Source: Cupriavidus pampae (GTDB lineage: Bacteria > Pseudomonadota > Gammaproteobacteria > Burkholderiales > Burkholderiaceae). Taken from it: a DNA stretch of 64,000 bases. Both the position numbers and the translations under genes were made by a program. A model generated the notes under the pieces. The model was not told the DNA's origin and searched no databases. It was given only the letters and a program-made list of their open reading frames with translations. Below, in pieces: positions 25,115-34,547 of this stretch (within the stretch, counting starts at the first letter, position 1; each line of letters opens with the position of its first letter). Location: positions 640,318 through 704,317 of the forward strand of contig NZ_CAJZAG010000003.1 in assembly GCF_914271485.1 (NCBI RefSeq), written 5' to 3'.

Positions 25115-26385
25115 CGACGCGCGTCCTCGATGGTCTTGCCGTCCTGCGGCAACGCGCCTTCGGCCACGAACCTTACCTCGCCGCGCAGGCGCAACACCTC
25201 GCGCAATGACGTGCCGATGGCCGTGGCCAGTGCGTCGTCCTGCCGCGTCGCATCGCAATGCAGCGTCATGGTGTCCGCACCCACGGTGCCCGTCACCACG
25301 AGCCGCGCGGCACGCACTTCCGGATGGCGCCGTACCACCTCCGCCACCTGCCCCGGATAGACGAACATGCCCTTGACCTTGGTGGTCTGGTCCGCGCGGC
25401 CGAGCCACCCCTTGAGCCGGATATTGGTGCGGCCGCACGGACTCGCACGCTGCGGCGAATCGGCCACGATCGCCGACAGGTCGCCAGTGCCGAAGCGGAT
25501 CAGCGGATAGTCGCCATTGGCGAGCACGGTTACCACCACTTCACCGATCTCGCCATCGGGCATCGGCTGCGTGCCGCCGGGCTCGACGATCTCCACCAAC
25601 ACGCCCTCATCGACGATCCAGCCATCGCCACCCTCGGTCTCGTAGGCGATCAGGCCGAGGTCGGCGGTGCCGTACATCTGGCGCGCGGTCACGCCGTGGT
25701 CGTGCAGCCACGCGCGCAGCGGCGGCGGACAGGCCTCGCCCGAGACCAACGCCTTGGACAGGCTCGCGCAGGGCTGCCCCATCTCGGCACCTCGCTCGAG
25801 CAGCAGCTTGAGGAACGATGGCGTACCCGCATAGGCGGAGGGCTGCAAGCTGGCCAACGCTTCCACCTGCGACTCGGTCTGCCCGACGCCGGCGGGGAAC
25901 ACACAGCAGCCGAGGCGGTGCGCGCCGGTTTCCATCATCATGCCGGCCGGCGTGAAGTGATACGAGAACGTGTTGTAGACCAGTTCCCCCGCACGAAAAC
26001 CCGCGGCGTACATCGCGCGCGCCACGCGCCACCAGTCGCCCGAATGGCCATCGGGTTCGTGGATTGGACCCGGCGAGCGGAACAGATGACGCAGGCCGCC
26101 GATCGGCGTGGCGTTGAGCCCGCCAAGCGGGGGCGCCAGACGTTGGCGCGCGGTCAGTTCGGACTTGCGCGTGACCGGTAGCTGTGCAAGCGCCTCGCGC
26201 GTATGGACGTCGCGCGCATCGATGTGGCCGAGTACCTCGGCGAAATACGTCGCGTGGGACTGCGCATGCGCGACCTGTCGCGACAACGCGGCAAGTTGCG
26301 CGTGTTCGCGCGCTTCCGGCTCGCGTGTTTCGAGCGCGTCGAAATACTCGCCGGTGCCCGCGGCGGCCATCTGATTGGTGTCCAT
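25105..26385 (-). CDS. PaaK-like phenylacetate-CoA ligase family enzyme
   Basis: An AMP-forming acyl/aryl-CoA ligase of 426 residues. It has the family segments FRSPGPIHEPDGHSGDW (phosphate-loop area), VYNTFSYHFTPAGMMMETGAHRLG, MYGTADLGLIAYETEG and LKGWLGRADQTTKVKGMFVYPGQV, followed by the AMP-binding C-terminal domain. It is the last gene of a minus-strand operon with a Liv-type ABC transporter, so it probably activates an aromatic or branched carboxylate brought in by that transporter. Substrate is not determinable here. Start MDTNQMAAAG is chosen at 26385, 11 bp from livF; the frame runs further upstream without support. Confidence 0.85.
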   Translation of the reverse strand: MDTNQMAAAGTGEYFDALETREPEAREHAQLAALSRQVAHAQSHATYFAEVLGHIDARDVHTREALAQLPVTRKSELTARQRLAPPLGGLNATPIGGLRHLFRSPGPIHEPDGHSGDWWRVARAMYAAGFRAGELVYNTFSYHFTPAGMMMETGAHRLGCCVFPAGVGQTESQVEALASLQPSAYAGTPSFLKLLLERGAEMGQPCASLSKALVSGEACPPPLRAWLHDHGVTARQMYGTADLGLIAYETEGGDGWIVDEGVLVEIVEPGGTQPMPDGEIGEVVVTVLANGDYPLIRFGTGDLSAIVADSPQRASPCGRTNIRLKGWLGRADQTTKVKGMFVYPGQVAEVVRRHPEVRAARLVVTGTVGADTMTLHCDATRQDDALATAIGTSLREVLRLRGEVRFVAEGALPQDGKTIEDARRYD

Positions 26386-26396
26386 GAATCGATCCT

Positions 26397-27206
26397 TCAC
26401 GCCAGCCAGCGTTTGCGGCGGCGATAGCTCTTTACGTCGCGGAACGACTTGCGCGCGGCGCCTTCCGCATCGTTCGCCGCCACGCCGAGGTAGAACTCCT
26501 TGACGTCCTCGTTGGTGCGCAGCGACTCGGCATCGCCATCCATCACCACGCGGCCGTTCTCGAGGATGTAGCCATAGTCCGCATAGCGCAGCGCCACCAT
26601 CGTGTTCTGCTCCGCCAGCAGAAAGCTCACGCGCTCGCGCCCGTTGAGGTCGCGCACGATCTCGAAGATCTCCTCGACGATCTGCGGCGCGAGCCCCATC
26701 GATGGCTCGTCGAGCAGGATCATCGCGGGCTTGGCCATCATCGCCCGGCCGATCGCACACATCTGCTGCTCGCCGCCCGACGTGTACCCGGCCTGCGACT
26801 TGCGTCGCGTCTTCAGCCGCGGGAAGTAGTCATAGATCTTCTCGAGCTCGTCGCGCGTGGCCGCGCGGGACAGCCCGCGCGTGTATGCACCGGTCAGCAG
26901 GTTCTCCTCGATGGTCAGGTGCGCAAAGCAGTGGCGCCCCTCCATCACCTGGATCACACCGCGCCGCACGAGGTCGTTCGGCGTGAGCTGATCGACGCGA
27001 TCCCCGCGGTAGGTGATGGAGCCCTTGGTCACGTCACCACGCTCGGCGTGCAGCAGGTTGGAGATGGCCTTGAGCGTGGTGGTCTTGCCGGCGCCATTGG
27101 CGCCGAGCAGGGCCACGATACGACCCTCGGGCACTTCGAGCGAGACGCCCTTGAGCACGAGGATCACGTGGTCGTAGATGACCTCGATATTGTTGACGGT
27201 GAGCAT
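26397..27206 (-). CDS. livF: ABC transporter ATP-binding protein, LivF type
   Basis: A 269-residue cytoplasmic ATPase of a branched-chain amino acid-type importer. It has Walker A LLGANGAGKTTTLKAIS, the signature TSGGEQQMCAIGRAMM, Walker B MILLDEPSMGLAP and the H-loop-equivalent region LLAEQNTMVAL. LivF-type proteins pair with a LivG ATPase, present at 30637. The C-terminus carries a basic extension (SYRRRKRWLA) not typical of LivF. It follows the substrate-binding protein gene by 4 bp. Confidence 0.9.
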   Translation of the reverse strand: MLTVNNIEVIYDHVILVLKGVSLEVPEGRIVALLGANGAGKTTTLKAISNLLHAERGDVTKGSITYRGDRVDQLTPNDLVRRGVIQVMEGRHCFAHLTIEENLLTGAYTRGLSRAATRDELEKIYDYFPRLKTRRKSQAGYTSGGEQQMCAIGRAMMAKPAMILLDEPSMGLAPQIVEEIFEIVRDLNGRERVSFLLAEQNTMVALRYADYGYILENGRVVMDGDAESLRTNEDVKEFYLGVAANDAEGAARKSFRDVKSYRRRKRWLA

Positions 27207-27210
27207 GGCG

Positions 27211-28548
27211 TCAGGACTTCACGCAGCCCGGCGTGATGCCCTTCTCCTTCGCGTATTGCGCCGCGTTGGCCTTGAACAGCGGGTGGATCAGCGCCTTGTT
27301 GCCTTCGATCCAGTCCGACACCACGACCCACTTGCTGCCGTCCCACTGCTGAATCTTCACCTTGCCCGAGCCCTCGTGGTTCTCGCACGACGTCTTGATC
27401 TCGGGCAGCAATCCGGTGGCGCCGAGCTGCTGCAGACGCGCGTTGGTCACGTTGAGGTTCTCGAAGGCCCAGCGCATCTGATCGCCGTTCATCGGTTTGC
27501 CCTTGCCGAACTTGTCCTGCGCAACGCGAATCGCTTCCACCGTCACCACGGCCGCCGATACGCCACGGTTGTAGAGCACCGAGCCCACCTTGTTGCGGTC
27601 CTGCATATTGCCCTTGTTGGCGCCGTAGACCACCTTGTCGATATCGGCGATCAGCGGCACGTTGCGGCCCGCCACGTTCCACGTCGCGCTCAGATACCCC
27701 TTGGCCGCGTCGCCGGCGGGCACGGTGTCCTCTTCCGAGCCGGCCCACCACGAGCCGATCATCTTGTCGCGCGAGAAGCCGACCTTCTGCGCCGCCTTGA
27801 GCGCGGTCTGGTTCATCACACCCCAGCCCCAGAAGATCACGTAGTCCGGATTCTCCTGGCGAATGCGCAGCCACTGCGCGCCCTGCTCGTTGCCGGGGTG
27901 CGCCACCGGAATCTCGACGAGGTTGAACTTGTTGAGCTTGGACTCCGCCTGCAACGCGACGATCGGCTCCTTGCCGTATGCCGAGTCGTGATACAGGTAG
28001 ACGATCTTCTTGCCCGCGAGCGAACCGCCGCTCTTCGTCTGCAGGTATTTGACGATGGCCGACACCTGCATCTGATACGTGGTGACGAGCGGGAATGCGT
28101 ATGGGAACACCGAGCCGTCCACCGCGTCGGTGCGGCCATAGCCCATCATGACCAGCGGGACCTTGTCGGCCGCGGTCTTGTCCACCAGCGCGTACGAGAT
28201 GCCCGTCGACATCGAGTGATAGGCCGTGCCTTTGGTGGTCGCGTTCTTGGCCTTCAAACGCTCATAGCACTCGACGCCCTTGGCGTTGTTGTACTCGGTC
28301 TCGCACTCCTCCCACGACAGCTTGACGCCGTTGACGCCGCCGTCCTTGAGGTTCACGTAGTTGAGGTAGTCGATAAAGCCACCGTAGAACGACTGGCCGT
28401 TGGCGCCGTAGGGGCCGACGCGATAGCTGGGCAGCGCGACAAACTGCTCGTTGGTCTGCGCGAATGCGGCGCCGGCCGGCGCGAGCAGCGCCACGGCGGT
28501 AGCCGCCGCGAGCGCGACACGCCACAAATTGCGGATCTCGAATGCCAT
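27211..28548 (-). CDS. ABC transporter periplasmic substrate-binding protein (Leu/Ile/Val-like family)
   Basis: The 445-residue protein starts MAFEIRNLWRVALAAATAV with a signal peptide (cleavage near AAFAQ). It has a periplasmic-binding fold of the receptor-ligand-binding type (ALPSYRVGPYGANGQSFYGGF and KIVYLYHDSAYGKEPIVAL). It is longer than classic LivJ/K, about 375 residues, and resembles the aromatic or urea-type binding proteins in Burkholderiales. The frame runs on to 29256 through livM, so the start is placed at the signal peptide. With livH, livM, livG and livF it forms a complete importer, flanked by two CoA ligases. Confidence 0.88.
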   Translation of the reverse strand: MAFEIRNLWRVALAAATAVALLAPAGAAFAQTNEQFVALPSYRVGPYGANGQSFYGGFIDYLNYVNLKDGGVNGVKLSWEECETEYNNAKGVECYERLKAKNATTKGTAYHSMSTGISYALVDKTAADKVPLVMMGYGRTDAVDGSVFPYAFPLVTTYQMQVSAIVKYLQTKSGGSLAGKKIVYLYHDSAYGKEPIVALQAESKLNKFNLVEIPVAHPGNEQGAQWLRIRQENPDYVIFWGWGVMNQTALKAAQKVGFSRDKMIGSWWAGSEEDTVPAGDAAKGYLSATWNVAGRNVPLIADIDKVVYGANKGNMQDRNKVGSVLYNRGVSAAVVTVEAIRVAQDKFGKGKPMNGDQMRWAFENLNVTNARLQQLGATGLLPEIKTSCENHEGSGKVKIQQWDGSKWVVVSDWIEGNKALIHPLFKANAAQYAKEKGITPGCVKS

Positions 28549-28613
28549 GACTTGTCTCCTGTTCCTGATGTTTGTTGTTTTGCTACTACCCCTCGAAATC
28601 CCTTCGGTGCGGC

Positions 28614-29690
28614 TCAATGTGGAAATGGCCACAGGCGCAGCTTCTCCTTGCCGATCTGCCACAGGCGCGCGAGCCCGTGCGGCTCGACGATCAGGAAGAA
28701 GATGATCAGGCCGCCGAACACCATCAGCTGGATATGCGAAACAGTGGCGTTGGTGAACGGCAGGTTGAGCGTCGTGGCGAGCGCCGGCAGCACGTTGTCG
28801 AGAAAGATCGGCAGCAGCAGGATGAACGCCGCGCCGAGGAACGAGCCGAGAATGCTGCCCACCCCGCCGATGATGATCATGAACAGCACGCGGAACGACA
28901 GGTCCAGCGAGAACCCATCCGGCTCCACCGAGCCGAGGTAGCAGAACGCGTACAGCGCGCCCGCCACGCCGCAGTAGAACGAACTGACCGCAAAGGCCAG
29001 CAGCTTGGTGCGCATCAGCGGAATGCCAATGACCTCCGCAGCCACGTCCATGTCGCGCACCGCCATCCATGCGCGGCCCGTGGCCGAGCGTACGAGGTTC
29101 TTGGCCAGCAGCGCGAGCACGGTCACCACGCCGAGCACGAACAGGTATTTGCGCACCGGCGTGTCGAGCGGCAGGCCGAACAGGTCCAGCCGCTGGGCCG
29201 TAATCACGCCCGAGGAGCTGTTGTTCGAGAACCAGGGAAACTTGGTCAGCGCCCACACCACGAAGAACTGCGCGGCCAGCGTGGCCACCGCGAGGTAAAA
29301 CCCCTTGATGCGCAGCGAGGGTAGCCCGAACGCCACGCCCACAAGGGCCGCGGAGAGACCCGCCAGCACGAAGGTGAGCAGCACCGGCAGCCCTTCGATA
29401 CGTAGCTGGAAGTTGTACGCGGCGTACGCGCCCACGGCCATGAATGCGGCCGTGCCGAGCGAGAGCTGGCCCGCGTAGCCGGTGAGGATGTTGAGCCCGA
29501 GCGCGGCCAGCGAGAAGATCAGGAACGGAATCAGGATCGCGTTGAACCAGTATTCGCTGCCGAGGAACGGCACGGCAACGAATGCGATCGCCATCGCGAA
29601 CGCGAAGCCGATGCGGTCCTGACGGATGGGGAAGATCTGGCTGTCGGCGACGTATGAGGTCTTGAACTGGCCCGCTTCACGATAGAACAT
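28614..29690 (-). CDS. livM: ABC transporter permease, LivM type
   Basis: A 358-residue inner-membrane permease with about nine to ten hydrophobic segments. The LivM signature is GLNILTGYAGQLSLGTAAFMAVGAYAAYN. The cytoplasmic coupling loop contains RAWMAVRDMDVAAEVIGIPLMRTKLLAFAVSSFYCGVAGALY. It pairs with the LivH-type permease 12 bp upstream. The N-terminal 20 residues before the first membrane segment are polar, as in the family. Confidence 0.92.
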   Translation of the reverse strand: MFYREAGQFKTSYVADSQIFPIRQDRIGFAFAMAIAFVAVPFLGSEYWFNAILIPFLIFSLAALGLNILTGYAGQLSLGTAAFMAVGAYAAYNFQLRIEGLPVLLTFVLAGLSAALVGVAFGLPSLRIKGFYLAVATLAAQFFVVWALTKFPWFSNNSSSGVITAQRLDLFGLPLDTPVRKYLFVLGVVTVLALLAKNLVRSATGRAWMAVRDMDVAAEVIGIPLMRTKLLAFAVSSFYCGVAGALYAFCYLGSVEPDGFSLDLSFRVLFMIIIGGVGSILGSFLGAAFILLLPIFLDNVLPALATTLNLPFTNATVSHIQLMVFGGLIIFFLIVEPHGLARLWQIGKEKLRLWPFPH

Positions 29691-29702
29691 TGTCCCTGCT
29701 CC

Positions 29703-30617
29703 TCAGACCCGATCGATGTGCTTCTCGCCGAACAGCCCCTCAGGCCTGACGAGAAGAAACAGCAGTGCGAACACATACGGGAACCAGCCCTCGATGCCAC
29801 CGAAGTTGCCCCCGAACATCGACTGGAACACCGGCGGGATATAGATTTCCGCCAGCTTCTCCGACGCGCCGATGATCAGGCCGCCGACGATCGCGCCAGG
29901 CACCGAGGTAAAGCCGCCGAGGATCAGCACCGGCAGCGCCTTGAGCGCGGTCAGCGTCAGCGCGAACTGCACGCCGTTGCGCGAGCCCCAGAGCATGCCG
30001 GCCACCAGCGCGACAAAGCCCGCCACGCCCCACACGATGGCCCAGATATGCTGCAGCGGAATGCCGAGCGAAAGCGCGGCCTGGTGATCGTCGGCCACCG
30101 CGCGCAGCGCGCGTCCGACCTTGGTGTACTGGAAGAACAGCGCGAGCGAGCCTACCAGGATCGCGGCGATGCCTGCGGCCGCGAGGTCGAACTTCGATAT
30201 CACGATATTGAAGTGCGTGAGGATCGGCTCGATCGGCTCATCGACGATGCCGAGCTGGATCGGCCGCACCTCGTTGCCAAACAGCAGCGGCCCGAGTCCT
30301 TCGAGGAAGAACGACAGCCCGATGGTCGCCATGAATAGCGTGATCGGCGGCTGGTTGACGAGCTTACGCAGCACGAGTCGTTCGGTGCCGATGCCGACCA
30401 GCACCATCACCACGAAGGCGCCGATGACCGCGGCCCACATCGGCATGCCCTTGTCCATCAGGCCGACCACCGCGAGCGCGGCAAAGTACACCATCGCGCC
30501 CTGCGCGAAGTTGAACACGCCGGACGCCTTGTAGATCAGCACGAAGCCCAGCGCGACGAGCGAGTACATCAGTCCCGACAGCAACCCGCCCAGCAGAATT
30601 TCAAAGAAGAAAGTCAT
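29703..30617 (-). CDS. livH: ABC transporter permease, LivH type
   Basis: A 304-residue inner-membrane permease starting MTFFFEILLGGLLSGLMYSLVALGFVLIYKASGVFNFAQGAM, the LivH N-terminal signature. The coupling motif GRALRAVADDHQAALSLGIPLQHIWAIVWGVAG is present, and LPVLILGGFTSVPGAIVGGLIIGASEKL lies near the end. It forms the membrane channel with LivM. The 19-bp gap to the upstream ATPase gene supports one operon. Confidence 0.92.
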   Translation of the reverse strand: MTFFFEILLGGLLSGLMYSLVALGFVLIYKASGVFNFAQGAMVYFAALAVVGLMDKGMPMWAAVIGAFVVMVLVGIGTERLVLRKLVNQPPITLFMATIGLSFFLEGLGPLLFGNEVRPIQLGIVDEPIEPILTHFNIVISKFDLAAAGIAAILVGSLALFFQYTKVGRALRAVADDHQAALSLGIPLQHIWAIVWGVAGFVALVAGMLWGSRNGVQFALTLTALKALPVLILGGFTSVPGAIVGGLIIGASEKLAEIYIPPVFQSMFGGNFGGIEGWFPYVFALLFLLVRPEGLFGEKHIDRV

Positions 30618-30636
30618 GTTCGATGCCCGCGCTGGT

Positions 30637-31593
30637 TTAGTGCGACGCGCCGAGATAGGCGCGGATGACGTCCGGATTGGCCTTCACCTCTTCCGGCGTG
30701 CCGTCGCCGATCTTCTTGCCGTAGTCGAGCACGACCACGCGGTCCGAGATATCCATGACCACGCCCATGTCATGCTCGATCAGTACGATGGTCGTGCCGA
30801 ACTGCTGGTTGACGTCCAGGATGAAGCGGCACATGTCCTGCTTCTCCTCGACGTTCATGCCGGCCATCGGCTCGTCGAGCAGCAGCATCGATGGCTCGGC
30901 CGCGAGCGCGCGCGCGAGTTCCACGCGCTTTTGCAAGCCGTATGGCAACCGTCCCACCGGCGTCTTGCGGATGGCCTGAATTTCGAGGAAATCGATCACC
31001 TCCTCGACCTTGCGCCGGTGACGCATCTCCTCCGCGCGCGCGGGTCCCCACCACAGCGCGTGCGCGAGGATGCCGCTGCGGAACAGCGTGTTGCGCCCGG
31101 TCATGATGTTGTCGAGCACCGTCATGCCCTTGAACAGCGCGATGTTCTGGAACGTGCGCGCAATGCCCTGGCGCGCGGCCGCGGTCGGATGCATCTGCCG
31201 GCGCTCCTCGCCGCGGAATACGATGCGTCCCTGCTGCGGGTGATACACGCCATTGATCACGTTGAGCATCGAACTCTTGCCCGCACCGTTGGGGCCGATG
31301 ATCGCGCGGATCTCGTGCTCGCACACATCGAACGAGATGTCGGTCAGCGCCTTCACACCGCCGAACGCCAGCGAGATGTGCTGCAGGTCCAGAATCACGT
31401 CGCCACGCGTGTGCGCGCGCGTCGGCATGCGAGGGTCCAGCGCTTCGCCGGGCCGCACCTCCGCACAAGGGGTGTGCGGAGAGCCCGCACCTTGCGCGGG
31501 CGATGCGATCGTGCCGGTCGTGGTGTGCGCGCTCATCGTCTGCGTACCCCCTGGTGGGGGGCTGTCCGCGCGGGTCCGTGCCATCTGTGTCAT
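30637..31593 (-). CDS. livG: ABC transporter ATP-binding protein, LivG type (start uncertain)
   Basis: A cytoplasmic ATPase with Walker A IIGPNGAGKSSMLNVINGVY, signature YGLQKRVELARALA and Walker B MLLLDEPMAGMN. The open frame from 31593 gives 318 residues, about 55 more than usual. The extra N-terminal part is Pro/Thr-rich and encoded by DNA with three hairpins (31459-31561). Alternative starts are MSAHTTT (31536, with a G-rich site upstream) and MPTRAHTRGD (31428), which gives the family length of about 263. The gene lies next to the upstream ligase. I favour one of the later starts but keep the maximal frame here. Confidence 0.85.
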   Translation of the reverse strand: MTQMARTRADSPPPGGTQTMSAHTTTGTIASPAQGAGSPHTPCAEVRPGEALDPRMPTRAHTRGDVILDLQHISLAFGGVKALTDISFDVCEHEIRAIIGPNGAGKSSMLNVINGVYHPQQGRIVFRGEERRQMHPTAAARQGIARTFQNIALFKGMTVLDNIMTGRNTLFRSGILAHALWWGPARAEEMRHRRKVEEVIDFLEIQAIRKTPVGRLPYGLQKRVELARALAAEPSMLLLDEPMAGMNVEEKQDMCRFILDVNQQFGTTIVLIEHDMGVVMDISDRVVVLDYGKKIGDGTPEEVKANPDVIRAYLGASH

Positions 31594-31611
31594 GCCATCG
31601 CTCCGTTCGGG

Positions 31612-33600
31612 TTAGGCTGCACGCGTGGCGCCTGGCGTGTGGCCCGGCAGAAACCGCGTGGCCTCCACCAGTTTCAGCGTGGCGGACACGCTGCCTTCGC
31701 GCCCGTCCTCGAACTTGACGCGCGTCTCGATGAACTGCTCGGTCGCGCCTGTATAGAGCGCGTCGATCAGCACGGCATACTTCTCAGCGATAAAGCCGCG
31801 GCGCACCTTGCGCGTGCGCGTGAGCTCGTCGTCGTCGGGGTCCAGTTCCTTGTGCAGTATCAGGAAGCGCGCGATCTGCGAGCCGGCAAGCATCGGATCG
31901 TTGGCAAGGTCCGCGTTCACCTGCGCGACGCATTCGGCGATCATCGCGATCACCTCGGGCTGCCCGGCGAGGTCGACGTAGCCCGCATACGCCAGATGGC
32001 GCCGTTCGGCCCAGTTGCCGACCGCGTCGAAGTCGATATTGATAAAGGCGGTCACGTGCGCGCGCTCCGCGCCGAAGGCCACCGCCTCCTTGATGTACGG
32101 GAAGAACTTGAGCTTGTTCTCGATGTACTTCGGCGCGAACATCGAGCCGTCGGCGAGCTTGCCGACGTCCTTCGCGCGATCGATGATCTTCAGGTGACCA
32201 TCGGCATCGATCACGCCAGCGTCGCCGGTCATGAAGTAGCCGTCGTCGTTGATCGCTTCGCGCGTGGCATCGGGACGCTTGTAGTACGCCTTGAGCAGGC
32301 CCACGCCGCGCACCAGCACCTCGCCGTTGTCGGCGATGCGGATCTCCATGCCAGGCGCGGCCGGCCCCACGGAATCGAACTTGACCTGACCGTCCGGCTG
32401 CAGGCAGACGTAGGCGCAGGTCTCGGTCTGCCCGTAGAACTGCTTCAGGTTGACGCCAATCGAGCGATAGAAGCGGAACAGATCGGGCCCGATGGCCTCG
32501 CCCGCGGTGTAGGCCACACGGATGCGGCTCATGCCGAGCACGTTGCGCAGCGGACCGAAGATCAGCGCAGCACCCACCGCATAGCGCAGGCGCTCGACCG
32601 GCGCAACGTGACGACCGTCGAGCAGATCCGCGCCGCAGCGGCGGGCCACGGCCATCGCCCAATGGAACAGCTTGCGCTTGATCCATCCCGCATCTTCCAT
32701 GCGGATCATCACCTGCGTGAGCAGGCCTTCGTAGATGCGCGGCGGCGCGAAGTAATACGTGGGGCCGATCTCGCGCAGGTCGGTCATCACGGTCTCGCGC
32801 GACTCGGGACAATTCACCGTGAAGCCGGCCACCATCGCCTGCGCATACGAGAACAGGTTGTCGCCGACCCATGCCATCGGCAGATACGACAGCACATCGT
32901 CATCGGGGCCGAGGCCATCGAAACCGCAGCCGTTGCGCGCGGCGCCGATCAGACCCTCGTGCGCGTGGCACACGCCCTTCGGCTTGCCCGTGGTACCCGA
33001 CGTGTAGAGGATGATCGCGGTGTCGCCAGGCTGGCCCGCGGCCACCGCCTCGTCATACATGCCCGGATGCGTGCGATCGTACTCGCGGCCGATTTCCTGC
33101 AACCGCTCGTAGGACAGCAGCGACGGATGATCGTAATCGCGCAGGCCGCGTGGATCCTCGTAAATCAGATGGCGTACCGCGCGGCCGCGCGCAGCCAGTT
33201 GCGCTTCCACCTCGAGCAGCTTGTCCACCTGCTCCTGATCCTCGACCACCGCGAAATCGATCTCTGCGTCGTCGAGCACGTACACCATCTCGTTGGCGAT
33301 CGCATCCTGATAGAGCGGCACCGGTACACCGCCGAGCGCCTGCGCGGCGGTCATCGCCCAGTACAGACGCGGCCGGTTATCGCCGATCACGGCGAGGTTC
33401 ATACCGCGCGTAAAGCCGAGCGCCGCGAGCCCGCACGCGGCTTCGCGCACCTCGCGTGCAACCTGGGCCCAGTTGTGAGTCTGCCAGATACCGAGGTCCT
33501 TCTCGCGGTAAGCCGGATGGTTTGGCCGCTGCCCGGCATGCGCCAGCAGCAATCGCGGAAAGGTCGTTGCCGACAACGTCGCTGCAAACGACTGCTGCAT
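31612..33600 (-). CDS. AMP-dependent long-chain acyl-CoA synthetase (FadD15-like)
   Basis: A 662-residue ATP-dependent acyl-CoA ligase. It shows the AMP-binding P-loop TAIILYTSGTTGKPKGVCHAH, the LSYLPMAWVGDNLF lid region, the FYGQTETCAYVCLQPDG motif and the YFMTGDAGVIDADGHLKIIDRAKDV hinge. The start MQQSFAATLSATTFPR is set by a strong AGGAGGTGGAGCG site. It is the first gene of the operon that continues with a Liv-type importer and ends with a PaaK-like ligase. Two ligases with one importer suggest uptake and activation of carboxylic acids; the substrates are not known. Confidence 0.9.
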   Translation of the reverse strand: MQQSFAATLSATTFPRLLLAHAGQRPNHPAYREKDLGIWQTHNWAQVAREVREAACGLAALGFTRGMNLAVIGDNRPRLYWAMTAAQALGGVPVPLYQDAIANEMVYVLDDAEIDFAVVEDQEQVDKLLEVEAQLAARGRAVRHLIYEDPRGLRDYDHPSLLSYERLQEIGREYDRTHPGMYDEAVAAGQPGDTAIILYTSGTTGKPKGVCHAHEGLIGAARNGCGFDGLGPDDDVLSYLPMAWVGDNLFSYAQAMVAGFTVNCPESRETVMTDLREIGPTYYFAPPRIYEGLLTQVMIRMEDAGWIKRKLFHWAMAVARRCGADLLDGRHVAPVERLRYAVGAALIFGPLRNVLGMSRIRVAYTAGEAIGPDLFRFYRSIGVNLKQFYGQTETCAYVCLQPDGQVKFDSVGPAAPGMEIRIADNGEVLVRGVGLLKAYYKRPDATREAINDDGYFMTGDAGVIDADGHLKIIDRAKDVGKLADGSMFAPKYIENKLKFFPYIKEAVAFGAERAHVTAFINIDFDAVGNWAERRHLAYAGYVDLAGQPEVIAMIAECVAQVNADLANDPMLAGSQIARFLILHKELDPDDDELTRTRKVRRGFIAEKYAVLIDALYTGATEQFIETRVKFEDGREGSVSATLKLVEATRFLPGHTPGATRAA

Positions 33601-33798
33601 CGCTCCACCTCCTGTGCCGCAGTGTGGGGGCACGCCCGGGTATCAAGCCATTGGAGCGGTCGCTATACTGGGCCGTGCCGCGCGTCGCTGGTGTGCGTGC
33701 CGCACCGCATCAAATGCCCGCCGTGCCTTGTCCTGTCTGGCACGCGCCCCGCTGTCCCTGTGATGTAACGGTACGATAGCCCATGGAAATTGGCGGGG

Positions 33799-33816
33799 TT
33801 GTCGCGCCGGTGACAA
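33799..33816. promoter_or_regulatory. Inverted repeat upstream of the Crp-family regulator gene
   Basis: TTGTC-N8-GACAA (with GCGCCGGT between) lies 35-52 bp before the regulator start, in the divergent region shared with the ligase-Liv operon. It is a candidate binding site for the regulator itself; half-sites are short, so it may be chance. Confidence 0.35.
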
Positions 33817-33850
33817 TCTCGGGTTAATCCCTACGGGAGTTGCCGCGCCG

Positions 33851-34543
33851 ATGCAGAATGCCAAGCCGAACGCCGACGCCAATGACTTGATCGACCGCTG
33901 CGTGTGGGCGCGCGATCTGAGCACGGCGCAGCGCGACCATGTCCGCGCCGTGACAGTGATACGCGAGTACGACCAGGGCGACTACGTCGTGCACAAGGGC
34001 GATATGGCCGACCATTGGCTCGGCGTGGTCGAGGGCATCGTCAAGATCACGACGGTATCGCCGTCGGGCAAATCGGTGACCTTCACAGGTGTACCGACCG
34101 GAGGCTGGTTTGGCGAAGGCGCCGTACTCAAGTCGGAAGTGCGCAAATACGACGTGATGGCGCTGCGCCGCTCGCGCATCGCGTTTATTCCGCGCGAGAC
34201 GTTTCAATGGCTGCTTGAAACGAGCCTGCCGTTCACGCGCTTCCTGCTGACGCAGTTCAACGAACGACTCGGGCAATTCATCGCCGCGGTGGAATACGAA
34301 CGGCTGCTCGACATCGACTCGCGCGTCGCGCGCGCGGTGTCGTCTCTGTTCAACGAGCAACTGTATCCGGGGCTAGGCAATACGATCGAGATCTCGCAGG
34401 AAGAGATCGGCCTGCTGGCTGGCATCTCGCGGCAACGCGCGAACCAGGCGCTCAAGGTGCTGGAGCAGCAGGGACTGGTGCGTGTGGACTATGGCGTGAT
34501 CGAGGTACTCGATCTGGACGGATTGCGGCAGTACGGAGAGTGA
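33851..34543 (+). CDS. Crp/Fnr family transcriptional regulator
   Basis: The 230-residue protein has an N-terminal cyclic-nucleotide-binding-type barrel (REYDQGDYVVHKGDMADHWLGVVEGIVKI and GWFGEGAVL), a dimer helix and a C-terminal winged helix-turn-helix (ISQEEIGLLAGISRQRANQALKVLEQQGLV). It lacks the cysteine cluster of Fnr, having only one cysteine near the start, so oxygen sensing by Fe-S is unlikely. It is divergent from the acyl-CoA ligase-Liv operon across 250 bp and is the natural candidate to control it. The ligand is unknown. Confidence 0.9.
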   Translation: MQNAKPNADANDLIDRCVWARDLSTAQRDHVRAVTVIREYDQGDYVVHKGDMADHWLGVVEGIVKITTVSPSGKSVTFTGVPTGGWFGEGAVLKSEVRKYDVMALRRSRIAFIPRETFQWLLETSLPFTRFLLTQFNERLGQFIAAVEYERLLDIDSRVARAVSSLFNEQLYPGLGNTIEISQEEIGLLAGISRQRANQALKVLEQQGLVRVDYGVIEVLDLDGLRQYGE

Positions 34544-34547
34544 AACA

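Noticed and set aside
30616..33768. A 1050-codon plus-strand open frame opposite the ligase-livG region
   Set aside because: It runs antisense to a clear acyl-CoA ligase and ABC ATPase, is rich in Arg, His and Ala as expected for a high-GC shadow frame, and has no domain.
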